Source: Alphaproteobacteria bacterium (lineage in GTDB: Bacteria; Pseudomonadota; Alphaproteobacteria; Rhizobiales; Rhizobiaceae). Taken from it: DNA of 64,000 nt. The stretch covers positions 1 through 64,000 of the forward strand of contig JAHJHT010000013.1 in the NCBI GenBank assembly GCA_018823835.1. Reading direction: 5' to 3'. The position numbers and the translations under genes were made by a program. The notes beneath the pieces are model-generated. The model did not search any database. It was not told the DNA's origin and saw only the letters and a list, made by a program, of their open reading frames with translations. Below are positions 46,751-55,831 of the stretch, piece after piece (the first letter of the stretch is position 1; each line of letters opens with the position of its first letter).

Positions 46751-47164
46751 ATGTCGGTGCCTTTCGTTACACATGATGCCGGCGCGGCATCGGATGGCTG
46801 GGCCGAGCCGGGCGGCCGCGGCGTTCTCGGCTGGCAGACGCTGATCACCGGCGACCTGACGCCCTCCGAACAACTGACCGCGGGCATCGCCATCTTCGAG
46901 CCGGGCGGTTTCCTGGCGCTGCACCGACACGAGCCGGCCGAGGTCTACTTCATCCTCGAGGGCACGGGCATCGTCACGCTGGACGGCGTCGACCACCTGG
47001 TGAAACCCGGCGACTGCGTCTACGTGCCGCCGATGGCAGAACACGGCGTTCGCAACCTCGATATCGGCATGCTGCGCTTTTTCTACGTCTTCCCGACAAA
47101 TTCCTTTGCCGACATTACCTACAAGTTCTCGCACGCAGCGGGCGCCTCGACGGAGCCGGCCTGA
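46751..47164 (+). CDS. Cupin domain protein
   Basis: This 137-residue protein is a single cupin barrel with the first metal motif in LHRHEPAEVYFILEG and the second in KPGDCVYVPPMAEHGVRN. It should bind a divalent metal through two His and a Glu plus a later His. The substrate is unknown; small cupins of this type include dioxygenases, DMSP lyases and sugar-binding proteins, and I cannot pick one. It lies alone between the ilv operon and a LysE exporter. Confidence 0.82.
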   Translation: MSVPFVTHDAGAASDGWAEPGGRGVLGWQTLITGDLTPSEQLTAGIAIFEPGGFLALHRHEPAEVYFILEGTGIVTLDGVDHLVKPGDCVYVPPMAEHGVRNLDIGMLRFFYVFPTNSFADITYKFSHAAGASTEPA

Positions 47165-47291
47165 GGCGGCGCCAGCGGCCCGCGGGCGGGCTGACACAAC
47201 CGCTCGGCAATCATGGATGGTCGACCCCGGCGCACTTGTGGCGTAGGCGGGTCTATCGCCAATGCTATCGGAACGGGAAAGCCGCCCGCGC

Positions 47292-47888
47292 ATGTCCGCA
47301 GAAATCTTCCTTGCCCTTTCCGTCTTTGCCCTCGTCACGTCGGTGACGCCTGGGCCCAACAATTTCATGCTGCTGGCGTCGGGCGTGAATTTCGGCTTCT
47401 GGCGCACGGTTCCGCACATGCTGGGCATTTCCTGCGGTTTCTGCTCGCTGCTGCTCGGCGTCGGACTGGGTCTTGGCGCGGCGCTGCAGACGTTTCCGGC
47501 GCTGGACATCGCTCTGAAACTCGCGGGCGGCGGCTATCTGCTCTACCTCGCCTGGAAGATCGCCATGTCGCGGTCGATGGCGTCCAGGGCGACGGCCAAT
47601 GCGGAGCCTCTGACCTTCCTGCAGGCGGCGGCGTTCCAGTGGGTAAACCCGAAGGCCTGGGTGATGGCGGTGACGGCAATGGCCGTCTACACAAACCCAA
47701 GCCAGCCCTTCCTATCGATTCTGCTGGTGGCCATCGTGTTTCCGCTGATCAACCTGCCGTCGGTGTCGATCTGGGCCGGCTTCGGCATGGCGCTGCGCGG
47801 ATTTCTCGCCGATCCGGTGCGGCTGAAGTGGTTCAACATCGCGATGGGCGTGCTGCTGGCGGCGACGCTCTGGCCGATGCTGCGCTGA
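47292..47888 (+). CDS. LysE family amino acid or metabolite exporter
   Basis: This 198-residue, six-helix protein of the RhtB/LysE type has the conserved FALVTSVTPGPNNFMLLASG near the start, GYLLYLAWKIA and FLQAAAFQWVNPKAW. It exports an amino acid or homoserine-type metabolite. ATG 47292 gives a typical protein. No regulator of the LysG/Lrp type is adjacent. The nitrile hydratase genes start 46 bases downstream. Confidence 0.9.
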   Translation: MSAEIFLALSVFALVTSVTPGPNNFMLLASGVNFGFWRTVPHMLGISCGFCSLLLGVGLGLGAALQTFPALDIALKLAGGGYLLYLAWKIAMSRSMASRATANAEPLTFLQAAAFQWVNPKAWVMAVTAMAVYTNPSQPFLSILLVAIVFPLINLPSVSIWAGFGMALRGFLADPVRLKWFNIAMGVLLAATLWPMLR

Positions 47889-47934
47889 GGCCTGCCTTCT
47901 TGCGGCGGAAGGCGCGCCGGCATAATTTCCGCTC

Positions 47935-48552
47935 ATGACGCATGATCACGACCACGACCACGACAATGAACTGGACCCGATGGCGGCGCGGGTGCGCGCG
48001 CTGGAGACGATCCTGACCCGGAAGGGACTGGTCGATCCGGCGGCGATCGACGTCATCGTCGACACCTACGAAACCAAGGTCGGGCCGCGCAATGGCGCAA
48101 GGGTGGTGGCGAAGGCCTGGAGCGATCCGGCCTATGCCGACTGGCTGCGCAAGGATGCGACGGCGGCCATCGCCTCGCTGGGCTTCACCGGCCGGCAGGG
48201 CGAGCACATGCAGGCGGCCTTCAACACGCCCGACACGCACAACCTCGTCGTCTGCACGCTGTGCTCCTGCTACCCGTGGGCGGTGCTCGGGCTGCCGCCG
48301 GTCTGGTACAAGGCGCCGCCCTACCGCAGCCGGGCGGTGATCGATCCGCGCGGGGTGCTGGAAGAGTTCGGGCTGACGCTGCCTGCCGACACGAAGATCC
48401 GGGTCTGGGATTCGACCGCCGAACTGCGCTACCTCGTCGTGCCCGAGCGGCCGGCGGGCACCGAGGGTTTTAGCGAGGAAAAGCTGGCCGGCCTGGTGAC
48501 GCGCGATTCGATGATCGGCACCGGTGTGGCGCTGACGCCGGAGGCGGCATGA
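47935..48552 (+). CDS. nthA: Nitrile hydratase alpha subunit, cobalt type
   Basis: Nitrile hydratase hydrates nitriles to amides. This 205-residue alpha subunit carries the metal-binding claw VCTLCSC, whose Thr marks the cobalt type (iron enzymes have CSLCSC). Two of these cysteines become oxidised to sulfinic and sulfenic acids. The N-terminus is unusually His/Asp-rich ([10 protein letters not shown]), which might bind metal. ATGA overlap with nthB shows coupled translation. The LysE gene lies just upstream. Confidence 0.95.
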   Translation: MTHDHDHDHDNELDPMAARVRALETILTRKGLVDPAAIDVIVDTYETKVGPRNGARVVAKAWSDPAYADWLRKDATAAIASLGFTGRQGEHMQAAFNTPDTHNLVVCTLCSCYPWAVLGLPPVWYKAPPYRSRAVIDPRGVLEEFGLTLPADTKIRVWDSTAELRYLVVPERPAGTEGFSEEKLAGLVTRDSMIGTGVALTPEAA

Positions 48553-49208
48553 ACGGGCCGCACGACCTTGGCGGCCAGATGGGGCTCGGGCCGGTCGCGC
48601 CGGAGATCGACGAGCCGGTTTTCCATGCCGAATGGGAGAAACGCGCGCTCGGCCTGACGCTTGCCTCGGGTGCGCTCGGTGCCTGGAACATCGACGAGAG
48701 CCGCCATGCGCGCGAGAACCGGCATCCGGTCGATTACCTGTCATCGAGCTACTACGAGATCTGGATCAAGGGGCTGGAGCGGCTGCTGAAGCGGCACGGC
48801 TTCGTCAGCGAACGCGACCTCGCAAAGGGCAGGGCGGTGGACGGCGCGGCGACGCCAAGGCGGGTGCTGAAGGCAGCGGACGTGCCGGCGACACTGGCGC
48901 GCGGCGGGCCCTGCGATCGCCCGGTCGAGGCGCCGCCACGCTTCAAGGCGGGCGACCGCGTGGTGACGAAGAACTTCAGCCCGGCCGGGCATACGAGGCT
49001 GCCGCGCTATGCGCGGCGGAAGGAGGGCGTGGTGGAGACCGTGCATGAGGGTTTTGTCTTTCCCGACAGCAATGCTCATGGGGAGGGTGAAAACCCGCAG
49101 CGGGTCTATACGGTTGTGTTCACGGGCAAAGAGATCTGGGGCGAGGACGCCGATCCGACGCTGACAGTGTCGATCGACGCCTGGGAGAGCTATCTTGAAC
49201 CAGCGTGA
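48549..49208 (+). CDS. nthB: Nitrile hydratase beta subunit
   Basis: This 219-residue protein has the normal beta-subunit form: [16 protein letters not shown] at the start, an N-terminal helical domain ([22 protein letters not shown]) and a C-terminal SH3-like barrel ([24 protein letters not shown] begins it). It pairs with NthA at the active-site cleft. Its start overlaps nthA and its 3' end overlaps the activator gene by 14 bases, so the three are one unit. Confidence 0.95.
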   Translation: MNGPHDLGGQMGLGPVAPEIDEPVFHAEWEKRALGLTLASGALGAWNIDESRHARENRHPVDYLSSSYYEIWIKGLERLLKRHGFVSERDLAKGRAVDGAATPRRVLKAADVPATLARGGPCDRPVEAPPRFKAGDRVVTKNFSPAGHTRLPRYARRKEGVVETVHEGFVFPDSNAHGEGENPQRVYTVVFTGKEIWGEDADPTLTVSIDAWESYLEPA

Positions 49209-49533
49209 GCCCCACGCGGAGATCGATCCGCCGGTGTTTGACGCGCCCTGGCAGGCGGAGGCCTTCGCCATGGTGGTAGCGCTGCACCAGCGCGGTCTGT
49301 TCGCCTGGCCGGAATGGGCCGAGATGCTGTCGGCAGAAGTGAAGCGCCCCGGCGTCGCCGCCGACGGCAGCGACTATTACCAGTGCTGGCTGCGCGCGCT
49401 GGAGCGCATGCTGGGCGCCAAGGGGATCGCCGGGGCGAGCGATATAGACGGGCTCGCCGCGGCATGGCAGCGCGCCGCGCACGCAACGCCGCATGGCAAG
49501 CCGATCCTGCTGGAGAACGACCCGGAAGGGTAG
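49195..49533 (+). CDS. Nitrile hydratase activator (cobalt-type chaperone, P14K/NhlE-like)
   Basis: This 112-residue protein starts at TTG 49195 inside the nthB end. Its sequence resembles the N-terminal helical domain of the beta subunit (PWQAEAFAMVVALHQRGLF and SDYYQCWLRALERMLG), the relationship seen for activator proteins that bring cobalt and the alpha subunit together and swap with the beta subunit. No P47K-type iron activator is seen, in line with a cobalt enzyme. No amidase gene lies nearby. Confidence 0.88.
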   Translation: MNQREPHAEIDPPVFDAPWQAEAFAMVVALHQRGLFAWPEWAEMLSAEVKRPGVAADGSDYYQCWLRALERMLGAKGIAGASDIDGLAAAWQRAAHATPHGKPILLENDPEG

Positions 49534-49554
49534 CGACCGGATCCCTGTCAGCAT

Positions 49555-50409
49555 TCAGCGGATGAGCAGGACCGGGATCTTGCAGCGGCGGACCATGGCG
49601 CTGGTGGTGCTGCCGATGACCAGGCTGCGGATGCGCGAATGGCCGTAGGCACCCATCACCAGCAGGCCCTCATGCTCGGATTCGACCCGCGCGCCGATGA
49701 CCTCGTCGGGGTCGCCCTGCAGCAGCAGCGCCTCGACCGTATAGCCGGCATCGCGCAGGATTCTTGCGGGAGCGTCGAGGCGCGATCGGTTCTCCGCGGT
49801 GTCGGCGCCGACCGACAGCAGCGTGCAGGGGAGGCCCTTGAGCATCGCACTCTTGGCGACGCAATCGACGGCGCGGTTGGCGCTGGCGCCGCCGTCATAG
49901 GCGATGACGAAGCGTTCGACCGGCTTGAACGCGCGCGAGGCCACGAAAACCGGCTTGTGCATTGCCCTGACAACGCGCTCCAGGTTGGATCCGAGATGCA
50001 GTTTTGCGAAATCGGCGCCTTCGCCGCGCTTGCCGATGACCAGCATCGCGGCGTCCTTTTCCATCTCGGCGACAGTCTCGACGAGATCGCCGATGCGAAG
50101 CCTGGTCGTCACGTCGCCGACGCCGTCTTCTTCAACGGCGGCCTTTGCGTCGTCGAGTATGGCGCGGCCGCGCTTCTGCGCCAGCTTGGCGCGCTGCTCG
50201 TCGAGCGTCGCGAGTTCCGAAAGCAGCGCGGTGCGCGCGCCGAGCGCTATCGAGCCGCTGAGGTCGGAGGGGACGCTGGCGGTTTCGCGCCGGCCGAGCA
50301 CGTGCAGCAGTTCGACCGGCTGGCCGGTACGTCCCGCAATCCAGGCGGCATGGTCGCAGACGCTGCGCGCGTAGATCGAGCCGTCGACGAGGGCGATGAG
50401 TTTCGACAT
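49555..50409 (-). CDS. Tandem universal stress protein
   Basis: This 284-residue protein has two Usp domains. The first begins KLIALVDGSIYARSVCDHA and the second starts near residue 155 with RFVIAYDGGASANRAVD. The C-terminal one ends with MGAYGHSRIRSLVIGSTT, the G-x2-G-x9-G-S/T ATP-binding motif; the first has a less conserved GKRGEGADFAKLHLGSNLE. Tandem Usp proteins bind nucleotides and are induced by stress. A SulP transporter is encoded on the same strand about 100 bases upstream. Confidence 0.9.
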   Translation of the reverse strand: MSKLIALVDGSIYARSVCDHAAWIAGRTGQPVELLHVLGRRETASVPSDLSGSIALGARTALLSELATLDEQRAKLAQKRGRAILDDAKAAVEEDGVGDVTTRLRIGDLVETVAEMEKDAAMLVIGKRGEGADFAKLHLGSNLERVVRAMHKPVFVASRAFKPVERFVIAYDGGASANRAVDCVAKSAMLKGLPCTLLSVGADTAENRSRLDAPARILRDAGYTVEALLLQGDPDEVIGARVESEHEGLLVMGAYGHSRIRSLVIGSTTSAMVRRCKIPVLLIR

Positions 50410-50515
50410 GGGTTTCTCCCTGCGTCCGGAGCGATTGCGCAGCCGGCTCTCTCACTATGTTGCGACCTTTACCCCTTGCGAGGCCGGCCCGCCAGATTTC
50501 GCGCTGCGATCGGTG

Positions 50516-52000
50516 CTAATGGCCCATCAAGGTTTCGAGCGCGCCGGGCTTGTCATGGACGGCCAGCCTGTCGACGATGGTCTCGCTCGCCTTGTTCAGA
50601 CCGACGATCTCGACCTCGGCGCCGTCCCGACGGAACTTCAGCACGATCGTGTCGAGGGCGGCGACGCTGGAAATATCCCAGATATGCGCGCGGCTGACGT
50701 CGATGACGACCTTTTCCAGCGCCTCCTTGAAGTCGAAGGCGGCAGTGAAGTCGTCGGCCGAAGCGAAGAAGACCTGGCCTTCCACGACGTAGGTGCGCGC
50801 CTTGCCGTCGTCCGACAGGGTCGAAGTGACGCGGAAGATCTGGGCGATCTTCCAGGCGAAGAAGATGCCGGACAGAAGCACGCCGACGAAAACGCCGATC
50901 GCCAGATTGTGGGTGAAGACGACGCAGACGACGGTCGCCAGCATGACGATCGAGGAGGAGCGCGGGTGGTGGCGCAGGTTGACGATGGACGACCACGAGA
51001 AGGTGCCGATCGACACCATGATCATGATGGCGACAAGGGCTGCCATCGGGATCTGCTTCACCCAGTCGCCGAGGACGACGATCATGAAGAGCAGCAGGAT
51101 GCCGGCGCAGAAGGTCGACAGACGGCCACGACCGCCGGACTTCACGTTGATGATCGACTGGCCGATCATGGCGCAGCCGGCCATGCCGCCGATGAAGCCG
51201 GTCGCGGTGTTGGCGATGCCCTGGCCGATGCATTCCTGGTTCTTGTCGCTCGACGTGTCGGTCAGTTCGTCGACGATGGATGCGGTCATCAGCGATTCCA
51301 GCAGGCCGACCGCCGCCACCGCGGCCGAATAGGGCAGGATGATGAGAAGGGTCTCAAGCTTCAGCGGAATCTGCGGGATCAGGAAGATCGGCAGGGTGGA
51401 GGGCAGCTCGCCCATGTCGCCGACCGTGCGGACGTCGAAGCCGAACCACATCGCAATGGCGGTCAGAACGAGGATGCAGATCAGCGGCGAGGGGATTGTC
51501 TTCGTTATCAGCGGGAAGAGGTAGATGATGCCAAGACCGGCGGCGACCATGACATAGGTCAGCCAGGGCACACCGATGAGCTCGGGCAGCTGCGCCATGA
51601 AGATCAGGATGGCGAGCGCGTTGACGAAGCCGGTCATCACCGAGCGCGAGACGAAGCGCATGACATAGCCGAGCCTCAGCAGGCCGGCGCCGATCTGCAG
51701 CAGGCCGGCGAGCACGGTGGCGGCGAGCAGGTATTGCAGCCCGTGCTCCTTGACCAGCGTGACCATCAGCACCGCCGTGGCCGCGGTAGCGGCCGAGATC
51801 ATGCCGGGGCGCCCGCCGGTGAAGGCGAGGATGACGGCGATGGAGAACGACGCGTAAAGGCCGACCTTGGGGTCGACGCCGGCGATGATCGAGAAGGCGA
51901 TCGCCTCGGGGATGAGCGCGAGGGCGACGACAAGGCCGGCGAGAACGTCGGCGCGGACGTTGCCGAACCACTGGTTGCGGTAAGCGTTTAGGGAGATCAT
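50516..52000 (-). CDS. SulP family anion transporter with STAS domain
   Basis: This 494-residue membrane protein carries the SulP signature ([21 protein letters not shown] and the [13 protein letters not shown] loop) with about 10-14 helices, and a C-terminal STAS domain ([19 protein letters not shown]). Relatives move sulfate, bicarbonate, or dicarboxylates with sodium or protons. The substrate is not clear; the short form is like BicA/DauA relatives. ATG 52000 gives a typical start. Its promoter must lie in the long region 52001-52324. Confidence 0.9.
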   Translation of the reverse strand: MISLNAYRNQWFGNVRADVLAGLVVALALIPEAIAFSIIAGVDPKVGLYASFSIAVILAFTGGRPGMISAATAATAVLMVTLVKEHGLQYLLAATVLAGLLQIGAGLLRLGYVMRFVSRSVMTGFVNALAILIFMAQLPELIGVPWLTYVMVAAGLGIIYLFPLITKTIPSPLICILVLTAIAMWFGFDVRTVGDMGELPSTLPIFLIPQIPLKLETLLIILPYSAAVAAVGLLESLMTASIVDELTDTSSDKNQECIGQGIANTATGFIGGMAGCAMIGQSIINVKSGGRGRLSTFCAGILLLFMIVVLGDWVKQIPMAALVAIMIMVSIGTFSWSSIVNLRHHPRSSSIVMLATVVCVVFTHNLAIGVFVGVLLSGIFFAWKIAQIFRVTSTLSDDGKARTYVVEGQVFFASADDFTAAFDFKEALEKVVIDVSRAHIWDISSVAALDTIVLKFRRDGAEVEIVGLNKASETIVDRLAVHDKPGALETLMGH

Positions 52001-52324
52001 GACGTCCGGATTCCATGCAGGCCCGTCGGATCGGTGGATCCGCTCGGGGCGCAGCTGCGATGAGTTGTCCGGCGGATCGGCGGCCGGAAGAGCCACCCGG
52101 CATGTTCCCGGGTCCAGTCGAAGAGCCTCTATAGGATGGTTTGATATTGCATTGCAACATGGGAGGCGCGACAAGTGCGCCGGCCCGGGGGGCACGCCTC
52201 GACTAGCTTTCGACAGGCCGCTGCCGGGGCACTTCGAAAGCCATGGACGGGCGAGTCCGCATGCCGAGCGTGAGGCCGCCGCGAAGGCCTTGCCCCGCGC
52301 CCCCGAATCCTGTCAGTCAGGCCG
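52001..52324. other. 324-base divergent promoter region of sulP and the RecD-like helicase
   Basis: No gene is visible. An odd palindrome TTGCATTGCAA (five plus five around a T, 52147-52157) stands in a locally AT-rich stretch about 147 bases upstream of the SulP start, a possible operator. The rest is GC-rich without obvious elements. Confidence 0.4.
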
Positions 52325-53452
52325 ATGGAATTTTCTCCGCAGCAGGACGACGCGCTGAAGGCGGTGGCGCGGTGGCTGAAGGACGGCCGTCCGCAGATTT
52401 TCCGCCTGTTCGGCTATGCCGGCACCGGCAAGACGACGCTGGCGCGCTATTTCGCCGAGCATGTCGACGGGCAGGTGCAGTTCGCCGCCTTCACCGGCAA
52501 GGCAGCGCAGGTGCTGCGCTCCAAGGGCGCAACCAATGCACGCACCATCCACTCGCTGATCTACCGGCCGAAGGGCGAGGAATCGATCTCCGACGAGGTG
52601 ACCGGCAAGACGTCGATGTCGCCGACCTTCTCGCTCAACCGGCAAAGCCCGGTGTCGCGGGCCAAGCTGATCATCGTCGACGAATGCTCGATGGTGGACG
52701 AGCAACTCGGCCGCGACCTGCTCACCTTCGGCACGCCGATCCTGGTGCTGGGTGACCCGGCGCAGCTGCCGCCGATTTCGGGGGGTGGGTTCTTCACCGA
52801 GCACGAGCCCGACATCCTCCTGACCGAGATCCACAGACAGGCGCGCGACAACCCGATCCTGAGGCTGGCGCTCGACGTGCGCGAGGGGCGCGAATTCATG
52901 CGCGGCGACTACGGCACGGCGCAAGTGATCGGCAAGGAAGACGTGACGCAGGAACTGGTGCTGAAGGCCGACCAGGTTCTCGTCGGCACCAACCGGACGC
53001 GAAAGCGCTACAACCAGCGGCTGCGCGAGCTGAAGGGGTTTAGCGCCAACTATCCGCAGGCCGGCGACAAGCTGGTCTGCCTGCGCAATGACCCGGCCAA
53101 GGGGCTGCTCAACGGCTCGCTGTGGAAGGTGATGACCTCGTCGCGCGAGACGGTGAAGCCCGGCATCAACCTGCTGGTCTCGCCGGAGGAGGACGATCCG
53201 GACCGCGGCGTCGCCAAGATCAAGCTGCTGAAGTCGGCCTTCGACGACCCGGATGCCGATGTTCCGTGGCAGCAGAAGAAGCGTTTCGACGATTTCGACT
53301 ACGGCTATGCGCTGACCGTGCACAAGGCGCAGGGCTCGCAGTGGAACGACATCGTGCTGTTCGACGAGAGCTATGCGTTCAAGGAGACGCGCCAGCGCTG
53401 GCTCTACACGGCGATCACGCGCGCGGCGGAACGGCTGACCATCGTGCGCTGA
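52325..53452 (+). CDS. RecD-like superfamily 1B DNA helicase, short form
   Basis: This 375-residue protein has Walker A GYAGTGKTTLARYF (about residue 30), FTGKAAQVLRSKGA, Walker B IIVDECSMVDE, GDPAQLPPISGGGFF (motif III), a motif-V region around HKAQGSQWNDIVLFDE and RQRWLYTAITRAAERL at the end. It is an AAA_30 plus UvrD_C_2 arrangement without the RecD/RecD2 N-terminal domain. Such short forms are seen in phages and in rhizobia. The role in repair is inferred from the fold. Confidence 0.88.
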   Translation: MEFSPQQDDALKAVARWLKDGRPQIFRLFGYAGTGKTTLARYFAEHVDGQVQFAAFTGKAAQVLRSKGATNARTIHSLIYRPKGEESISDEVTGKTSMSPTFSLNRQSPVSRAKLIIVDECSMVDEQLGRDLLTFGTPILVLGDPAQLPPISGGGFFTEHEPDILLTEIHRQARDNPILRLALDVREGREFMRGDYGTAQVIGKEDVTQELVLKADQVLVGTNRTRKRYNQRLRELKGFSANYPQAGDKLVCLRNDPAKGLLNGSLWKVMTSSRETVKPGINLLVSPEEDDPDRGVAKIKLLKSAFDDPDADVPWQQKKRFDDFDYGYALTVHKAQGSQWNDIVLFDESYAFKETRQRWLYTAITRAAERLTIVR

Positions 53453-53467
53453 GGCTTCGGCCCGGCG

Positions 53468-54349
53468 TCAGACGACGACCTCGAACAGCAGCGCCGTGGC
53501 GTCGTCGGATACCTTGAAGCGCGGATAGAGCCTGCCATCGGGGTCCTCGGCGCGCTCGATGCGTCTGAGTTCGGCAAGCATCGCCTTGAGACCCGCCGAT
53601 TTCGCCGTCGCGACCAGTTCGGCCGGGCTGTAGCGGCCATACTGGTCGCTCAGCGCAGCAAAGCCGTCGGTGCAAAGCAGGCCGATGGCCGGCAGCTCGG
53701 CCACCAGCCTCTCGACCACCAAGTGTTTTGCCGCTGCCGGCTCGGTGCCGAGCGTCCAGACGGACGAGTCGTCGCGGTTATAGGTGGCGCGGTGCCGGCG
53801 CAATTCGTCGCGAACTGTCGGCTCGTCCGAAAGGGCGCGGACCGCCGCCAGGCCGCCGGCATGCACAATGGCGCGGCGTGCGCCTTCCCGCTCGTTCACA
53901 TGGCTGCCGGGCAGCGCGGTGGCATCGACAGTGACGCCATCGGACCCGGTGAGAAACAGCCGGCAGTCGCCGAGCCCGTAAGCGACCAGAGACCCGCCCT
54001 CGACCCGGACAAGCTGGAAACCCGCAACCGGCAGGCTCCAGGGCGCAATGGGCAGGCCGCCGGAGGAATCGTGCACGACGGTGGCGGCCTGCTTGTTCAG
54101 CGTGCGCACGATGTCGGCCATGTTGCGGCCCGGCGTGACCTGCTGTTCGAAGAAGGTCTTGGCCAGGCGCGCCAGCCACGCCGCGTCGGAACCCTCGAGC
54201 CCGACGATGCTCTTTTCGCCGAGACCGGTAGCGCCATCGATGACAAAGGCCGAGCAACGGTTACCGCCAGCGGCGTCCTCGTTGACGCGCGCGACGTCGC
54301 CGGCGTCGGAGAGCATGTCGGTGATGCGAAGGGTCAGGCGAGGGGTCAT
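53468..54349 (-). CDS. PP2C-like Ser/Thr phosphatase domain protein
   Basis: This 293-residue soluble protein carries the spaced aspartates of the PP2C metal site: DVARVNEDAAGG, FVIDGATGLG, CTDGFAAL and SDDATALLFE at the end. The rest is diverged, so standard annotation may call it hypothetical. It would need Mg or Mn and dephosphorylate Ser/Thr. No kinase gene is adjacent. It converges with the helicase (15 bases between stops) and lies beside a SpoIIAA-like protein on the same strand. Confidence 0.72.
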   Translation of the reverse strand: MTPRLTLRITDMLSDAGDVARVNEDAAGGNRCSAFVIDGATGLGEKSIVGLEGSDAAWLARLAKTFFEQQVTPGRNMADIVRTLNKQAATVVHDSSGGLPIAPWSLPVAGFQLVRVEGGSLVAYGLGDCRLFLTGSDGVTVDATALPGSHVNEREGARRAIVHAGGLAAVRALSDEPTVRDELRRHRATYNRDDSSVWTLGTEPAAAKHLVVERLVAELPAIGLLCTDGFAALSDQYGRYSPAELVATAKSAGLKAMLAELRRIERAEDPDGRLYPRFKVSDDATALLFEVVV

Positions 54350-54457
54350 GAATCGCTTCTAGCAGGCATGGGCGCCTTGTGGACACGTCCTGTGTCGGCC
54401 ATATGACCGCAAAGTGGGCAGGTGGTGGACGCAGGTTGACCCGGCGCGAGCCCTTCG

Positions 54458-54859
54458 TCAGGCGGTTTCCACCGGATTGGCACCGAGCCAAGCCCAGGCA
54501 TCCCCGGCCTTGTCGAGGTCGAAATGCTTCATCTCGATGGAGAAGAAGGGCTTGAAGAAGCCCATCACGCCGCGCATCCATTCCGGCCCGCCGACCACGG
54601 CGTATTTGCGGATGTGTTTTAGCGCATGGGTCTTGCCGACGAGCGCGCCCTCGGTGAAGGCCGCGCTCCAATCGAAACCCTCGTAGTCGTGGATCAGCAC
54701 GAGCAGGTCCAGCTTCTCATGCAGGGCATATTCGGCCTCAAGCAGGCCGTAGAGGTTTTCGATGTCGGCGGCGGTGATGTGGCCCGTGATTTCGAAAGCG
54801 CAGGCGTCCGGGCGGTCGGTCTCGACGCGTCGGATGCTTGGCGGGTTTTCGTAGATCAT
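54458..54859 (-). CDS. SpoIIAA-like (STAS-related) protein
   Basis: This 133-residue protein matches the SpoIIAA-like family: an early beta strand with ACAFEITGHITAADIENLY, LLVLIHDYEGFDWSAAFTE and KYAVVGGPEWMRG, ending in MKHFDLDKAGDAWAWLG. This fold is related to STAS domains and may bind lipids or partner proteins; no function is established. ATG 54859 is chosen (the frame runs further upstream). It lies 108 bases upstream of the PP2C-like gene and is divergent from pdxJ. Confidence 0.85.
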   Translation of the reverse strand: MIYENPPSIRRVETDRPDACAFEITGHITAADIENLYGLLEAEYALHEKLDLLVLIHDYEGFDWSAAFTEGALVGKTHALKHIRKYAVVGGPEWMRGVMGFFKPFFSIEMKHFDLDKAGDAWAWLGANPVETA

Positions 54860-54975
54860 GTCGGCCTCCCTAGGTCGGTACCGGCGTGGTTCCCGGTGCA
54901 AATGCGAACTGGCCCTGTCTGTTCCGTGTCCCGGCGTGTTAGGTGAAGGGCATACGTTCGCGTCAAGGTCATAGC

Positions 54976-55716
54976 ATGCCCGCCAAGCTCTCGGTAAATC
55001 TGAACGCCATCGCCATGCTGCGCAACCGCCGCGACCTGCCATGGCCAAGCGTCACAGGGCTCGGCCGCATCGCGCTTGCCGCCGGGGCGCACGGCCTGAC
55101 CGTGCATCCGCGGCCGGACGAGCGGCATATCCGCTTCAGCGACCTGCCGGAGCTTCGCGCGCTGATCGACGACGAGTTTCCGGCCGCCGAATTCAACATC
55201 GAGGGCTATCCAACAGAAGCCTTTCTCGACCTTGTCGAGGAAATCCAGCCGAATCAGGTGACGCTGGTGCCGGACGATCCGGCGCAGGCGACTTCCGACC
55301 ACGGCTGGAACTTCGCCGCCGATGCCGCGTTGCTGGTGCCGGTTGCCAGAAGGCTCAAGAAAGGGGGCATGCGGGTGTCGGTATTCTGCGATCCGGATCC
55401 CGGCATGGCCCAACTGGCCGGCGAGACCGGTGCCGACAGGATCGAGCTCTATACGGGCCCCTATGGCGGCTGCCATTCCGATTCACCTGCTGCCGGCAAG
55501 GAACTGGAATTGCTCGACAAAGCGGCGAAGGCGGCAATGGCTCTCGGCATGGGCGTCAATGCCGGACACGATCTCACCGTCGCCAATCTGCCACCGCTGA
55601 TGCAGCGCATTCCCGGCTTGGCCGAGGTCTCCATCGGCCACGGGCTGACGGCCGACGCGCTGGAGTTCGGCATGGCCGGCACGATCAAACGTTTCCTTTT
55701 CGCCTGCGGATGGTAA
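54976..55716 (+). CDS. pdxJ: Pyridoxine 5'-phosphate synthase
   Basis: PdxJ makes pyridoxine 5'-phosphate from deoxyxylulose phosphate and an aminoketone, the last ring-closing step of the DXP-dependent vitamin B6 pathway. The 246-residue TIM-barrel has [26 protein letters not shown] (substrate His and Arg), [20 protein letters not shown] and [15 protein letters not shown], all conserved. The normal length is about 240-250. It probably cotranscribes with kup, 116 bases on, only if no terminator lies between; none is seen. Confidence 0.96.
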   Translation: MPAKLSVNLNAIAMLRNRRDLPWPSVTGLGRIALAAGAHGLTVHPRPDERHIRFSDLPELRALIDDEFPAAEFNIEGYPTEAFLDLVEEIQPNQVTLVPDDPAQATSDHGWNFAADAALLVPVARRLKKGGMRVSVFCDPDPGMAQLAGETGADRIELYTGPYGGCHSDSPAAGKELELLDKAAKAAMALGMGVNAGHDLTVANLPPLMQRIPGLAEVSIGHGLTADALEFGMAGTIKRFLFACGW

Positions 55717-55831
55717 AAGGCGCACGCAATGCAGTCAGCGCATGGGTCGCGGCCCAAGCCCTGCAAAACGGCATTTGCTTTGGCGGGCCTGCCGGCGTAA
55801 AGCCCCCCGCTTTATCGGAGTGGCAGTGTTG

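Noticed and set aside
47935..49533. Nitrile hydratase as recently acquired DNA
   Set aside because: Base composition and codon use look like the neighbours, and no mobile element borders it, so recent transfer is not supported.
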